From assembly GCF_000069185.1 (NCBI RefSeq), contig NC_010397.1, positions 868,001 to 932,000 of the forward strand: a stretch of DNA of 64,000 nt, read 5' to 3'. Shown here piece by piece: positions 37,473 through 45,526 of this stretch. This stretch comes from Mycobacteroides abscessus ATCC 19977. Its GTDB lineage: Bacteria > Actinomycetota > Actinomycetes > Mycobacteriales > Mycobacteriaceae. The position numbers and the translations under genes are program-made. The stretch's first letter is position 1. Every line of letters starts with the position of its first letter. The notes beneath the pieces were generated by a model. The model was given only the letters and a program-made list of their open reading frames with translations. It was not told the origin of the DNA and ran no database searches.

Positions 37473-38744
37473 CTACGCGGCACTGGTTGCGGACTGCACG
37501 AACGACTTGAGCGAGAAGCCCGGACTACGCGCATCGGTGGGGCTCGGGCGCTTGTCGCCGGCCAGTATGCGGCGGGCCGCCAGATGATCGCCGGGCCGGT
37601 TGATCGACTCGACAGAGACCAAGGTCTGGTCGTTGAAGCGAAGTACTGAGAAGGCTTGCGCGTCACCAACCACCACGGATTCGCTTACCTCAAGGGCCTT
37701 TCCGGCGATCTGGAGTTTTGCGGAGTACTGGTGCGTCCAGAACCACGGTACGGCGACGTAGTTTTCGACGGATCCGGTGAGTCGGGCAGCGACGAACCGA
37801 CCATGGTCCACCGCGTTCTGTACCGATTCCAGTCGTATCGAGGCGCCCGAGCCAGACACGGGGAAGGCCGCGCAATCGCCGACCGCTGATATCGCAGGAT
37901 CCTTGGTGAGCAGCGCGGCATCCACACAAACTCCGTTGTCTACGGCCAGCCCTGCCTCGGCCGCGAGTTCAATGTTGGGTACCACACCGACGCCGACGAC
38001 CACCAGATCGGCGGCCATCGTTGTGCCACACGTCAATTCGACTGTGTCTAGTTTTCCGGCGCGGTCGGTGCGGATGGCGGCCAACGAGCGTCCCAGATGC
38101 ACGTTGACGCCTTCACGTGCATGCAAATCCGCCAGGTGCTGCGACACGTGCGGCGAAACAACACGTGCCATCACTCTGTCGACGGCTTCGACAACATGCA
38201 CCCGTTTGCCGCGCTTACGGGCCGCGGCAGCAACTTCGAGGCCGATAAAGCCTGCGCCGATGATCACGATATCGTCCGAGGTGCCGATCCTCTCGCGAAT
38301 ATCGCGCGCGTCATCGAGCGTGCGCAGCCCAAGCACGCCAGGCGTGTTGGCGCCGGGGACCGGAATTTCCCGGTTGCGGGCGCCGGTGGCGAGTACCAGA
38401 TGCCCATAGCCGAGGCGGCTACCATCGTCGAGCGTGATTGTGCGTTGAGCGCGGTCGATGCTGACGGCGGCGGCACGCCGAAATTCGATGCGCTGTATTT
38501 CGTAGAATTCGTGGGCCCGCAAGGGTGGGGGCTGATCGACGGTGCCGCACAGGTACTCCTTGGACAGCGGCGGACGTTGATACGGCGATCTGGCTTCTGC
38601 GTCCACGATGACGATTCGATCGCTAAAGCCGAACTCGCGCAATGAGACAGCGACTTGTACACCCGCGTGGCCGGCGCCGACGATCACCACCGCGGCATCC
38701 TCACGGTCTGGTGGCACCGGCATCGAATCGGAGAGGGCTGGCAT
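37473..38744 (-). CDS. NAD(P)H-dependent ferredoxin reductase of a P450 system
   Basis: 423 residues of the putidaredoxin/rhodocoxin reductase type. FAD-binding VVIVGAGHAGVQVAVSLREF, the YQRPPLSKEYL motif, NAD-binding VIIGAGFIGLEVAAAARKRG and ISAVGDCAAFP with a late FWTHQYSAKLQIAG segment, all characteristic of P450-linked ferredoxin reductases. It follows the ferredoxin gene by 8 bases and completes a three-component P450 electron chain. Confidence 0.9.
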   Translation of the reverse strand: MPALSDSMPVPPDREDAAVVIVGAGHAGVQVAVSLREFGFSDRIVIVDAEARSPYQRPPLSKEYLCGTVDQPPPLRAHEFYEIQRIEFRRAAAVSIDRAQRTITLDDGSRLGYGHLVLATGARNREIPVPGANTPGVLGLRTLDDARDIRERIGTSDDIVIIGAGFIGLEVAAAARKRGKRVHVVEAVDRVMARVVSPHVSQHLADLHAREGVNVHLGRSLAAIRTDRAGKLDTVELTCGTTMAADLVVVGVGVVPNIELAAEAGLAVDNGVCVDAALLTKDPAISAVGDCAAFPVSGSGASIRLESVQNAVDHGRFVAARLTGSVENYVAVPWFWTHQYSAKLQIAGKALEVSESVVVGDAQAFSVLRFNDQTLVSVESINRPGDHLAARRILAGDKRPSPTDARSPGFSLKSFVQSATSAA

Positions 38745-38752
38745 TGCGGAGC

Positions 38753-39103
38753 TTAGCCTTTCCGCACTGATTGTGCGACAGGGGATTCAGTATCGAGGGG
38801 GATTTCGACGGTAATCGCCCCTAGTGCGTTGTCGACTTGAACCTGACAGGCAAGACGGCTCGTCGGACGGCGCGCGCACTCGGTGAAGTCGAGCATCTCG
38901 TCCTCGTCATCAGCAATCGGCGGTAGCCGTAGGTAGTCGGCGTCGTCGACATATATGTGGCAGGTGGCGCACATCGCGTTGCCGCCGCAGTCGGCGGTGA
39001 TACGTGGCACGTCATGGGAAACCGCGACATGCATGAGCGATACGCCTTCTTCTGCGTCAAGAGATTTCGTGTAGCCGTCGCTATTGGTGAAGGTTATTTT
39101 CAT
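38753..39103 (-). CDS. Putidaredoxin/rhodocoxin-type 2Fe-2S ferredoxin
   Basis: 116 residues. The cluster cysteines are in DCGGNAMCATCHIYV (C-x5-C-x2-C) and the distal RLACQVQVD. The spacing and acidic DEDEMLDF segment are those of adrenodoxin-type ferredoxins that reduce P450s. It starts 2 bases after the upstream FAH-family stop and precedes its reductase. Confidence 0.92.
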   Translation of the reverse strand: MKITFTNSDGYTKSLDAEEGVSLMHVAVSHDVPRITADCGGNAMCATCHIYVDDADYLRLPPIADDEDEMLDFTECARRPTSRLACQVQVDNALGAITVEIPLDTESPVAQSVRKG

Positions 39104-39105
39104 CG

Positions 39106-40032
39106 TTACCTCGATGCGCTCTCGATGGGTTTTTCGTCGTGGACAGGTAGCCGCATTTTGCCCAACTTGGCCGAATGAGCTTCGATCACATCCCCCGGTC
39201 GGAGGTAGCGCGGAGGATCGAATTGGAATCCGCAGCCGCCGGGCGTTCCGGTCAGGATGATGTCCCCGGCGCGCAGGGCGATGGTTGCACTCACTGTTTC
39301 AACAACCTCGGCGAAGCCGAGAGTCATGTCTACCGTTGAACCGCTCTGCCGCAGTTCGCCGTTGATCCGAAGTTCGAAGTCGAACGTTTCAAACGTCGTA
39401 TCTGAGCCGGTGGTAAAGAGCCACGGGCCAGTTGGGCAGAATGTCGGGTATCCCTTGCCGCGGACAACCTGCGCCTGCAATGGCGAACCGCCGAAGCCGA
39501 ACGGTAGCGCAACATCGCGGGCAGTGATGTCGTTGGCGAGCATATATCCGGCGACGTGCTTGATCGCCTGACTGCGCTCGATGCGGTATCCGGGTTTCCC
39601 AATGACGACAGCAATTTCGATTTCGTAATCGAGTGCGTGCGATGTCCGCGGCGCGATGACGGCGTCACGGGGGCCGCTAATGCTGGTGGGCGACTTCATG
39701 AAGACGACGGGGTCCGCCATCTTCGGCAGCGGGGAATCGGTGTCTGAATGTGTCGGGTAGTTGAAGCCCAGAGCAATGACCTGGCCGGGCTCGGGAATCG
39801 GGGCCCCCAACGCAACGGAGTCGAGCGGCACCGGTTCGAAAGAGCCACCAGCGAGTTCGTCAGAGATCAACGGCGAGATCTGCGGTAACAGTGCTATCAG
39901 CTCGCGTGCCGAGGACACCTGGATGTCGTGACGGGCGAGCATCGGCGCAAGGGGAGCGACGGTGTCATCGTCGATGAGCACGCCGGGTTGCCATTGATCG
40001 GCACCGGCGAAGCTGACGATCCGCAAATTCAT
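39106..40032 (-). CDS. FAH family hydrolase/isomerase
   Basis: 308 residues. The catalytic FAH domain starts near ALGFNYPTHSDTDSP, with DYEIEIAVVIGKPG (metal Glu), GYMLANDITARDVALP (metal Asp) and LTGTPGGCGFQFDPPRYLRP. It resembles acylpyruvate/2-hydroxyhepta-diene-dioate hydrolases that act on ring-opened aromatic products, and is distinct from FahA above. Co-directional with ferredoxin and reductase. The 54-base upstream region has inverted repeats suggesting its own promoter. Confidence 0.83.
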   Translation of the reverse strand: MNLRIVSFAGADQWQPGVLIDDDTVAPLAPMLARHDIQVSSARELIALLPQISPLISDELAGGSFEPVPLDSVALGAPIPEPGQVIALGFNYPTHSDTDSPLPKMADPVVFMKSPTSISGPRDAVIAPRTSHALDYEIEIAVVIGKPGYRIERSQAIKHVAGYMLANDITARDVALPFGFGGSPLQAQVVRGKGYPTFCPTGPWLFTTGSDTTFETFDFELRINGELRQSGSTVDMTLGFAEVVETVSATIALRAGDIILTGTPGGCGFQFDPPRYLRPGDVIEAHSAKLGKMRLPVHDEKPIESASR

Positions 40033-40044
40033 CAGTACTTTCCC

Positions 40045-40078
40045 ATTTCAATTGTTGTGAAATATCAAGTTGTACAAC
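40045..40078. promoter_or_regulatory. Inverted repeats upstream of the FAH-family gene
   Basis: Two symmetrical elements: ATTTCA (40045-40050) with TGAAAT (40058-40063), and the perfect palindrome GTTGTACAAC (40069-40078). The second resembles GntR-type operators. They lie 13-46 bases ahead of the start at 40032. No GntR gene is in the window. Confidence 0.45.
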
Positions 40079-40086
40079 GGGTTATG

Positions 40087-40932
40087 TCACCATGCCGGTA
40101 GTTCGTCGACGTGTTGTACAGCGGGCACGGAGTCGGGATGTGCCCGCATCCAGTCGGCGATCTCGCCCGCGCTGGCGAGCCAGATCCGGGAGTCGTCCGC
40201 GATGCGGTCGATGAGGTTCACCACGGCTCCGACCCGGTCGGGTTGGTCCTGCCACGGAACATGGAAGACGAACGTGGCCAGGCCGCCGCTCGCGACCGTC
40301 TCGTCGAGATAGCGGTCGTACGCTGCGAGCAGGCCGGGGGCGCCGACCGCGTGCTCGCCGGGAGGCACCCTGAGCTTGGCGAATGAATCGAAGTAGTAGG
40401 ACCCATCAACTGTGGACCATGCGAAGGGGAGCAGGGCCAGCCCATCTTGTAACCCACTGCGCGTACCAGCCAGCGACACGTGATCAAAGCCTGCCTGCGC
40501 CAACAGATCTAGGCTGTGGTCGCCCAGGAGACCGCCCGGCGGGCGGGCCCCCCTCGGCCGAATGCCGGTGCGCTCGAACGCATTCAAGCTTTCGGCTATC
40601 GAGTCGGCGATGGCACTGCCGGTCGATTTACTCCAGGGCTCGTGCAGCCAGCCGTGCCAGCCGATCTCATGGCCGTGTTCGAGGATGGATTCCAGAGCAC
40701 GCGGGTAGTGCGCATAATTCCAGGTCTCGACGTAAAACGTGCACGCTGTGGACCGCTCTGCGAGCGCCGCAAGCAGGGCCGGCAGACAGTGCGTGACGCT
40801 GGGATGTGCACCGACCACGGTATCGGGAGGAAGCGCTCCGATCTGGATCTCGGCCGCCTCGCCGAGATGGTCGAAGGTGATGCATGCAGCGGCCCGCCGA
40901 CCGTCCGGCCCCCATCCGGTCTGCCTCATCGC
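40087..40932 (-). CDS. Polysaccharide-deacetylase-fold protein, cytoplasmic
   Basis: About 281 residues. The NodB-fold motifs are recognisable: ACITFDHLGEA (motif 1, Asp), HGHEIGWHGWLHEP (motif 2, HxxxH-type metal site) and RPRGARPPGGLLGDHS (motif 3). It has no signal peptide or membrane anchor, so it does not act on peptidoglycan. Cytoplasmic members of the fold hydrolyse C-N bonds in small metabolites. It overlaps the P450 stop by 7 bases, suggesting a joint role; substrate unknown. Confidence 0.78.
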   Translation of the reverse strand, partial: AMRQTGWGPDGRRAAACITFDHLGEAAEIQIGALPPDTVVGAHPSVTHCLPALLAALAERSTACTFYVETWNYAHYPRALESILEHGHEIGWHGWLHEPWSKSTGSAIADSIAESLNAFERTGIRPRGARPPGGLLGDHSLDLLAQAGFDHVSLAGTRSGLQDGLALLPFAWSTVDGSYYFDSFAKLRVPPGEHAVGAPGLLAAYDRYLDETVASGGLATFVFHVPWQDQPDRVGAVVNLIDRIADDSRIWLASAGEIADWMRAHPDSVPAVQHVDELPAW

Positions 40933-42137
40933 CCGGAGCTCACCATCATCGAGCGCATGAACGCAAAGCTCAGATCGGTGCCCCAATCGGGACGATCCGA
41001 CGTGACGCGAATGTTGGGTAGCCGCTGCGGCAGCACCCGCATGAAATAGTCACCCTCGAGCCGAGAAAGCGGGGCGCCAAGACAGTAATGACCGCCGCCG
41101 GTGAACGCGAGGTGCCGGTTGGTTCCGCGAGTGATATCGAGGGTGTCCGGGCTGTCGAAGAAGCGTTCGTCGCGGTTCGCGGAAGCCAGCCCGAGCAGCA
41201 ATTGGGCGCCTTCGGGGATCGACTGATCATGAAGCACCATGTCCTCACCCGCATAGCGGTGGACGACGTGCACCGGGGACCGATACCGGAGCGACTCCTC
41301 CCACGCCTTCGGCGCGAGATCCGGATTGTCGGCGAGCGTACGCATTTGCGCCGGATGCGACGAGAACCCGTAGACCGCATTCGTCAGAGCGACCATGGTG
41401 GTGTGATAGCTGGCGATGAACAGCCCGACGAGGGTGATGATCAGCTCGGTGCGAGTCATCTTCGACCCGTCCGCCTCGGCTTCCAAAAGCGCGCCGACAG
41501 CGTCGTCGCTGTCGAGCTTTCCCTGCAACGTATCGACAAGATCGCCGATGTAGTCGATGTAGAACTGTGCTGCAGCGTCGGCGGCCGCCAACTGTTCGGC
41601 GGTGATGCCGCCATGGCTGAGGATCGGATTGAGGTCCGGCATCCGCTCAAGCACGGAGTGCGCGTCGGACATTGGTGCATGCAGCAGCCGGCAGGCAATC
41701 TCGGCCGGCACCCGGCTGGCGAATTCGCCGACGAAATCGAATTCACCGTCGAAGTCCATCAGCCGGTCGATTCCGGCGCCGATGATCTCTTCGACCCACG
41801 ACCGCATGGCGGCCACGGCTCGCGGCGAAAACGCAGCTGCAGCAAGCTTTCTTAAGCGCGTGTGTGAGGGCGCATCCATCGACGGCAGGGAGAATCGGTA
41901 GAACTCCGAAGCCGGCCCCGTGCCGATGTGAGCAGGGAACTCGCCAGCACGTGGCTGTACCCGGGCCGATGCGGTCTTGAGAACCCGGCTGACGTCGGCG
42001 TACCGCGTCAAGAGGTAGGCCTCGTGCCCATTCACCTCGACAGGCAAGACAGGCTGATTGTCCCGCAGATCCTTATAGACGGGGTAGCGATCGACCGCGC
42101 CCACGAGGTCGTCCAATTCCGTGCTGCTGAGTGTCAT
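40926..42137 (-). CDS. Cytochrome P450
   Basis: 403 residues. The haem motif FTGGGHYCLGAPLSR (Cys about 352), the ExxR motif EESLR (281-284) and HTRLRKLAAAAFSPR are intact. The I-helix reads FIASYHTTMVAL (242-247) where most bacterial P450s have AGxD/ET: the acidic residue before Thr is His, as discussed in the findings. Redox partners are encoded downstream on the same strand. Substrate unknown; the setting beside paa and hmg genes suggests an aromatic acid or phenol, which is inference. Confidence 0.92.
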   Translation of the reverse strand: MTLSSTELDDLVGAVDRYPVYKDLRDNQPVLPVEVNGHEAYLLTRYADVSRVLKTASARVQPRAGEFPAHIGTGPASEFYRFSLPSMDAPSHTRLRKLAAAAFSPRAVAAMRSWVEEIIGAGIDRLMDFDGEFDFVGEFASRVPAEIACRLLHAPMSDAHSVLERMPDLNPILSHGGITAEQLAAADAAAQFYIDYIGDLVDTLQGKLDSDDAVGALLEAEADGSKMTRTELIITLVGLFIASYHTTMVALTNAVYGFSSHPAQMRTLADNPDLAPKAWEESLRYRSPVHVVHRYAGEDMVLHDQSIPEGAQLLLGLASANRDERFFDSPDTLDITRGTNRHLAFTGGGHYCLGAPLSRLEGDYFMRVLPQRLPNIRVTSDRPDWGTDLSFAFMRSMMVSSGR

Positions 42138-42341
42138 ACCTGTCCTGCCTTGCTGAGCCGACGTGCTGCGGCGTGAAATGTGTCTTAGGCCTGATGTCTT
42201 GCGTCTTGGTGATGGGGATCACGTTAGTTGTGTTCGAGCGTCAGTCCTCTGGGGATACCGAGAAGATCGCATACCCGTTTTGGCGTAAGCGCGAACTGTG
42301 AAGCGACATCGTTGGTGGGCGCCGCGGTGTTGACCGCCTGC
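42138..42341. other. Intergenic region between the lipase-like gene and the P450 gene
   Basis: 204 bases. A short open frame on the minus strand (42224-42418) overlaps the lipase 3' end in another frame and has no recognisable motif. I see no clear hairpin terminator. The P450 promoter should lie here. Confidence 0.4.
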
Positions 42342-43721
42342 TCATGGCAGCTCTGAGCAGTTGGAACTCGTCGGAACACCGTTGAAGCGGTCCGCCAGCC
42401 AGGCCATGTTCCGCTCACCGTCTACCAACGGCGCCAGAAACAGATTGGTACCCAACTTGTTGAACAACGGTGGCAGCTCGTTGGTCCAGAATGTGACGTC
42501 GGCTCCCATTGCGCACCAGTCTTTCGCGGTTGCCATCGCATCCGCGTACGGCCCCACTGGGTCCCATCGATTGTGTTCGATGTACACCGGCCCGGTCGGT
42601 TTATGGTTACCGATTCGTTGAGCGTCACTGAGGCTCTTAAACGGTTCCTGCCGAACGGCCTGGAGAATATCGTTCTTGAACCAGGGCTGCACGTGGCGAA
42701 ATGCGTAATCAGTCCCTGTCTGTAGCATGCATTGCCCCGCGGTGTTCTCGAACATTTCGAGGCCGCGAGGTGTGAGCATCTCCCTCAGGGGCTGGTCAAA
42801 TTCGGGATAGGTCGCGACGATCGCGTTCAGCAGCCATCCCATCGCCCCAACGAGGAAGGAACCATCCGCCGAGGACGCCACGCTCGCCATATCGGTCACC
42901 GGTTCCATGGCAACGGTGCCGGCAATCTTGAGTTCGGGTCCATAGGTCGACGCCAGTTCGGCCGCTGCCAGTGCAGCCGAACCACCGGAGAACCAACCCC
43001 AAAATGCCACGGGCCCATCAGGTGTCAGCGAGGTACCAGGGAGTTTCTTCGCCGCCCTGGCGGCGTCGATCACCGCAGTCGCTGAGGCAATCCGCATGAG
43101 CAACTGCGGTGCCATCCGGCCGTGTACACCCGACCCGATACCGTCGGGGATCACGATGGAATATCCCCGCGCCAATAGCGTCGTGAGGAACATCGAATCC
43201 AAATTGACCATCAGATCGAACCCGGTGTCGCCCGACGCATGAATACCCTGGTTGATCAACCGCGATGCTGCGCATTGCTCACCCATTCCGTTCGGCAGCG
43301 GCGCGTAGACCAGTAGCGGCCTGGGCCCATCGCCCGGCCATGGGTTATCCGGTTCGATGTACGTTCCGGTCGCCGCTACCGGCTTGCCGTTGTTATCGGT
43401 GCTGCGGTACATGATCCGGGTTCCGGTTCCGACGTAGGAACCAAGCTGCCCTGACGGCTCCAACGCCAGTCGCGACGGTTCGGTGCGGATGAGATCCCCG
43501 AGAGCGCCCGCGGGGAGAGGCTCAGGCGGGGTATAGAACTGCCAGTATCGGCTCTCGTCGGCCCGAGCGGCACCCGGTGCAAAAAAAGGTGTTAATGCTA
43601 GTGAAACCAAGAGGACGGCAACCGATCTGATGGCAGCTCGCCAACGTCGACGATCGCAGTCAATCGCCACTGTTCGCGCCTTGGCCTGCGCGCAGTATTT
43701 GCCAATTGTCATACTGGGCAT
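42342..43721 (-). CDS. Exported lipase-like alpha/beta hydrolase with altered nucleophile elbow
   Basis: 459 residues of the secretory lipase (LIP) family. An N-terminal region of about 30 residues rich in Arg precedes a hydrophobic stretch (AVLLVSLALTPFFAPGAARA), so it is exported. Family segments: GPRPLLVYAPLPNGMGEQCA, RGYSIVIPDGIG and PVYIEHNRWDPVGPYADA (Asp). The nucleophile elbow, usually GYSxGG, reads GWFSGG (242-247): the position aligned to the catalytic Ser is Phe, with Ser one residue later. It may be inactive or use the shifted serine. ATG after AAGGTGGAG. Confidence 0.8.
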   Translation of the reverse strand: MPSMTIGKYCAQAKARTVAIDCDRRRWRAAIRSVAVLLVSLALTPFFAPGAARADESRYWQFYTPPEPLPAGALGDLIRTEPSRLALEPSGQLGSYVGTGTRIMYRSTDNNGKPVAATGTYIEPDNPWPGDGPRPLLVYAPLPNGMGEQCAASRLINQGIHASGDTGFDLMVNLDSMFLTTLLARGYSIVIPDGIGSGVHGRMAPQLLMRIASATAVIDAARAAKKLPGTSLTPDGPVAFWGWFSGGSAALAAAELASTYGPELKIAGTVAMEPVTDMASVASSADGSFLVGAMGWLLNAIVATYPEFDQPLREMLTPRGLEMFENTAGQCMLQTGTDYAFRHVQPWFKNDILQAVRQEPFKSLSDAQRIGNHKPTGPVYIEHNRWDPVGPYADAMATAKDWCAMGADVTFWTNELPPLFNKLGTNLFLAPLVDGERNMAWLADRFNGVPTSSNCSELP

Positions 43722-44225
43722 CTGTGCTCCACCTTGTCGGTTGGTCTCGTCTCGCTAGCCGCGAGGGCGCCCGTGACTGTGATGCAGCGCTAGGCTCACA
43801 GAATTTATGAACTGGCTCACATCCGTGTCTTTGTCGAAACGATGGATTTTCTACAGCTAGAACAGTGGAAACCAACAAACTTTCGGAGTGTTCTGGGTGT
43901 TCTGGGTTAGATCTGCGCTACGCAGATGGAGATACGTTGCAGTGGAACAAATTCCGCGTCAGATGGTTGGTGGCCTAGTGGCTGAGAGGCCGGTTCGGTC
44001 GCGCCGAGCGGATCGTCGCCGTGGCCTCGTGGCTGTTTTCCGCGAGTTGGATGCGCGGCCAGCTCGCGAGGTGACTAGAGGTCCTTGACGCCGTCGTCTT
44101 GCATGGCGCGGGCGACGAATTGGGCTTTGCTGACCGCCGGCCGCCCCCGCGACCACGGGCGACTACCTGATCAAATCTATCGGATAGATAACGATCGTTT
44201 GTGATTTGATAGGTACTATGGCGGT
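43722..44225. other. Intergenic region with several small repeats
   Basis: About 500 bases between divergent genes, with no convincing gene. It contains a tandem 9-base repeat GTGTTCTGG (43888-43905), a palindrome ATCTGCG-CTA-CGCAGAT (43911-43927), an inverted pair CTGTGA/TCACAG (43777-43801) and the palindromes at 44175-44199. A minus-strand frame ending about 44082 (AVSKAQFVARAMQDDGVKDL, then stop) has protein-like composition and may be the tail of a lost gene. Confidence 0.5.
44175..44199. promoter_or_regulatory. Paired palindromes upstream of the saccharopine-dehydrogenase-like gene
   Basis: ATCTATCGGATAGAT (44175-44189, 7-base arms) directly abuts AACGATCGTT (44190-44199, perfect). They end 26 bases before the GTG start. 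The nonamer GATAGATAA overlapping the first recurs upstream of the alpha/beta hydrolase at about 47836. Confidence 0.55.
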
Positions 44226-45455
44226 GTGAAGATACTGGCTTTGGGCGGCGCGGGTGCGATGGGGGCGGCGGCTGTACGCGCCGCACTCGATATACCCGGT
44301 GTCGAGGAGATTGTCGTCGCCGACCAAGATCTGGGTGCTGCCGAGGCTCTAGTACGACGCCTGGGGGAGGGGCCGGTCCCGACTCGAGCTATGTGCGTTG
44401 ACGTGACCGATGCGGGAGCGCTCAGGACAGCACTCGAAGATGTTGATCTGGTCCTGAACACCGTCGGTCCCTACTTCCGTTTTGGATTGACGGTGCTGCG
44501 CATGGCAATTGAGACCAGAACCCACTACCTGGACATCTGCGATGATTGGGAGCCCACGTTGCAGATGCTCGGCCTTGACGAGATCGCACGTGCGCACGGT
44601 GTCTGTGCGGTGATCGGTATGGGTGCCAGCCCGGGAATCAGCAATCTGCTTGCCGCCACCGCCGCTGCGGAACTCGATGAGGTAGATGACGTCTACACGG
44701 CATGGCCGGTGGATGTCGGCGGCAGCGGTGCGGATACCGAAGAAAAGTCGCAGCTGTTGGGGGCAGACGGCCGGCCTACCGCCGCGGCGACGCATTGGAT
44801 GGAGCAGGCCAGCGGCACGATCACCGCGGTCGGTGCCGGAAGGCTCGTGGAGAAGCGTCCGCTGAGCCCGGTCTCGTTGGAATTGCCCGCGGGGCGCCGG
44901 GGCACGGCCTACTCGATAGGCCATCCGGAGCCGATCACTGTGCAGCGCACGCTGAAACCGCGTGGCGACGCGCTGAATCTGATGGTCATCAAGCCCTGGA
45001 CCGTGGCGTATCTCGACACACTGCGGCGCGACATGGACGCGGGCCGGCTGAGCAGAGAAGAAGCCGCGGAGGCATTCGCGGTGCCCAAGTTCCGCCGCGT
45101 GCTGCGTTCCGCCTATGTGGCACTTCGTCTCCGGGGGCCGGGCACACTCCCGCCGTTCTTCGCCGCAGTCACCGGCGAGCGGCACGAAAATCGATATACT
45201 GTGCTCGCCCGGTTGAATCTGGAAGGATCGCAATCGCATCCGATCAGAACTGCGTTGCGCGATATGGCGCGTATCACGGGCGTGCCGCTGGCGCTGGGGA
45301 TGGCGCAGGTGATCGACGGGTCCGGCCGCCGCCCGGGCGTTCACCCGCCGGAGGCCGTCATCGAACCCGCGCGTTTTTTTGCCGATCTCGCCGTGGCCCT
45401 TGGATGTGACAGCGGAGTATCGCCCTACTTGGTTGAGCAGCAACCGCTGCCATGA
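44226..45455 (+). CDS. Saccharopine dehydrogenase family protein
   Basis: 409 residues. Rossmann motif MKILALGGAGAMGAAAVRAA, strand-end Asp in IVVADQD, and VLNTVGPYFRFGLTVLRMAI followed by THYLDICDD are typical of saccharopine-dehydrogenase-like NAD(P) oxidoreductases. GMGASPGISNLLAA starts the second domain. The true substrate of these mycobacterial homologues is unknown; no lysine-catabolism partner is near. It is followed by a PaaX-type regulator 71 bases downstream on the same strand. Confidence 0.82.
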   Translation: MKILALGGAGAMGAAAVRAALDIPGVEEIVVADQDLGAAEALVRRLGEGPVPTRAMCVDVTDAGALRTALEDVDLVLNTVGPYFRFGLTVLRMAIETRTHYLDICDDWEPTLQMLGLDEIARAHGVCAVIGMGASPGISNLLAATAAAELDEVDDVYTAWPVDVGGSGADTEEKSQLLGADGRPTAAATHWMEQASGTITAVGAGRLVEKRPLSPVSLELPAGRRGTAYSIGHPEPITVQRTLKPRGDALNLMVIKPWTVAYLDTLRRDMDAGRLSREEAAEAFAVPKFRRVLRSAYVALRLRGPGTLPPFFAAVTGERHENRYTVLARLNLEGSQSHPIRTALRDMARITGVPLALGMAQVIDGSGRRPGVHPPEAVIEPARFFADLAVALGCDSGVSPYLVEQQPLP

Positions 45456-45526
45456 TCCGATCGCTGGCGCACCGAACGTAGGATGATTGAACACAATTCG
45501 CACGCTGCTGTTTCGGAGGTGAATGC

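Noticed and set aside
42224..42418. Minus-strand open frame of 64 codons ending NTAAPTNDVASQF-type sequence
   Set aside because: It overlaps the lipase 3' end in another frame, has no recognisable motif and no good ribosome-binding site; a lost gene tail cannot be excluded.
43888..44088. Plus-strand open frame of 66 codons
   Set aside because: It begins in a 9-base tandem repeat and is Arg-rich with no motif; it looks like non-coding DNA.
43975..44161. Minus-strand peptide ending AVSKAQFVARAMQDDGVKDL as a separate gene
   Set aside because: A stop lies about 30 codons upstream with no start codon in between apart from an internal ATG; at best it is a gene fragment.
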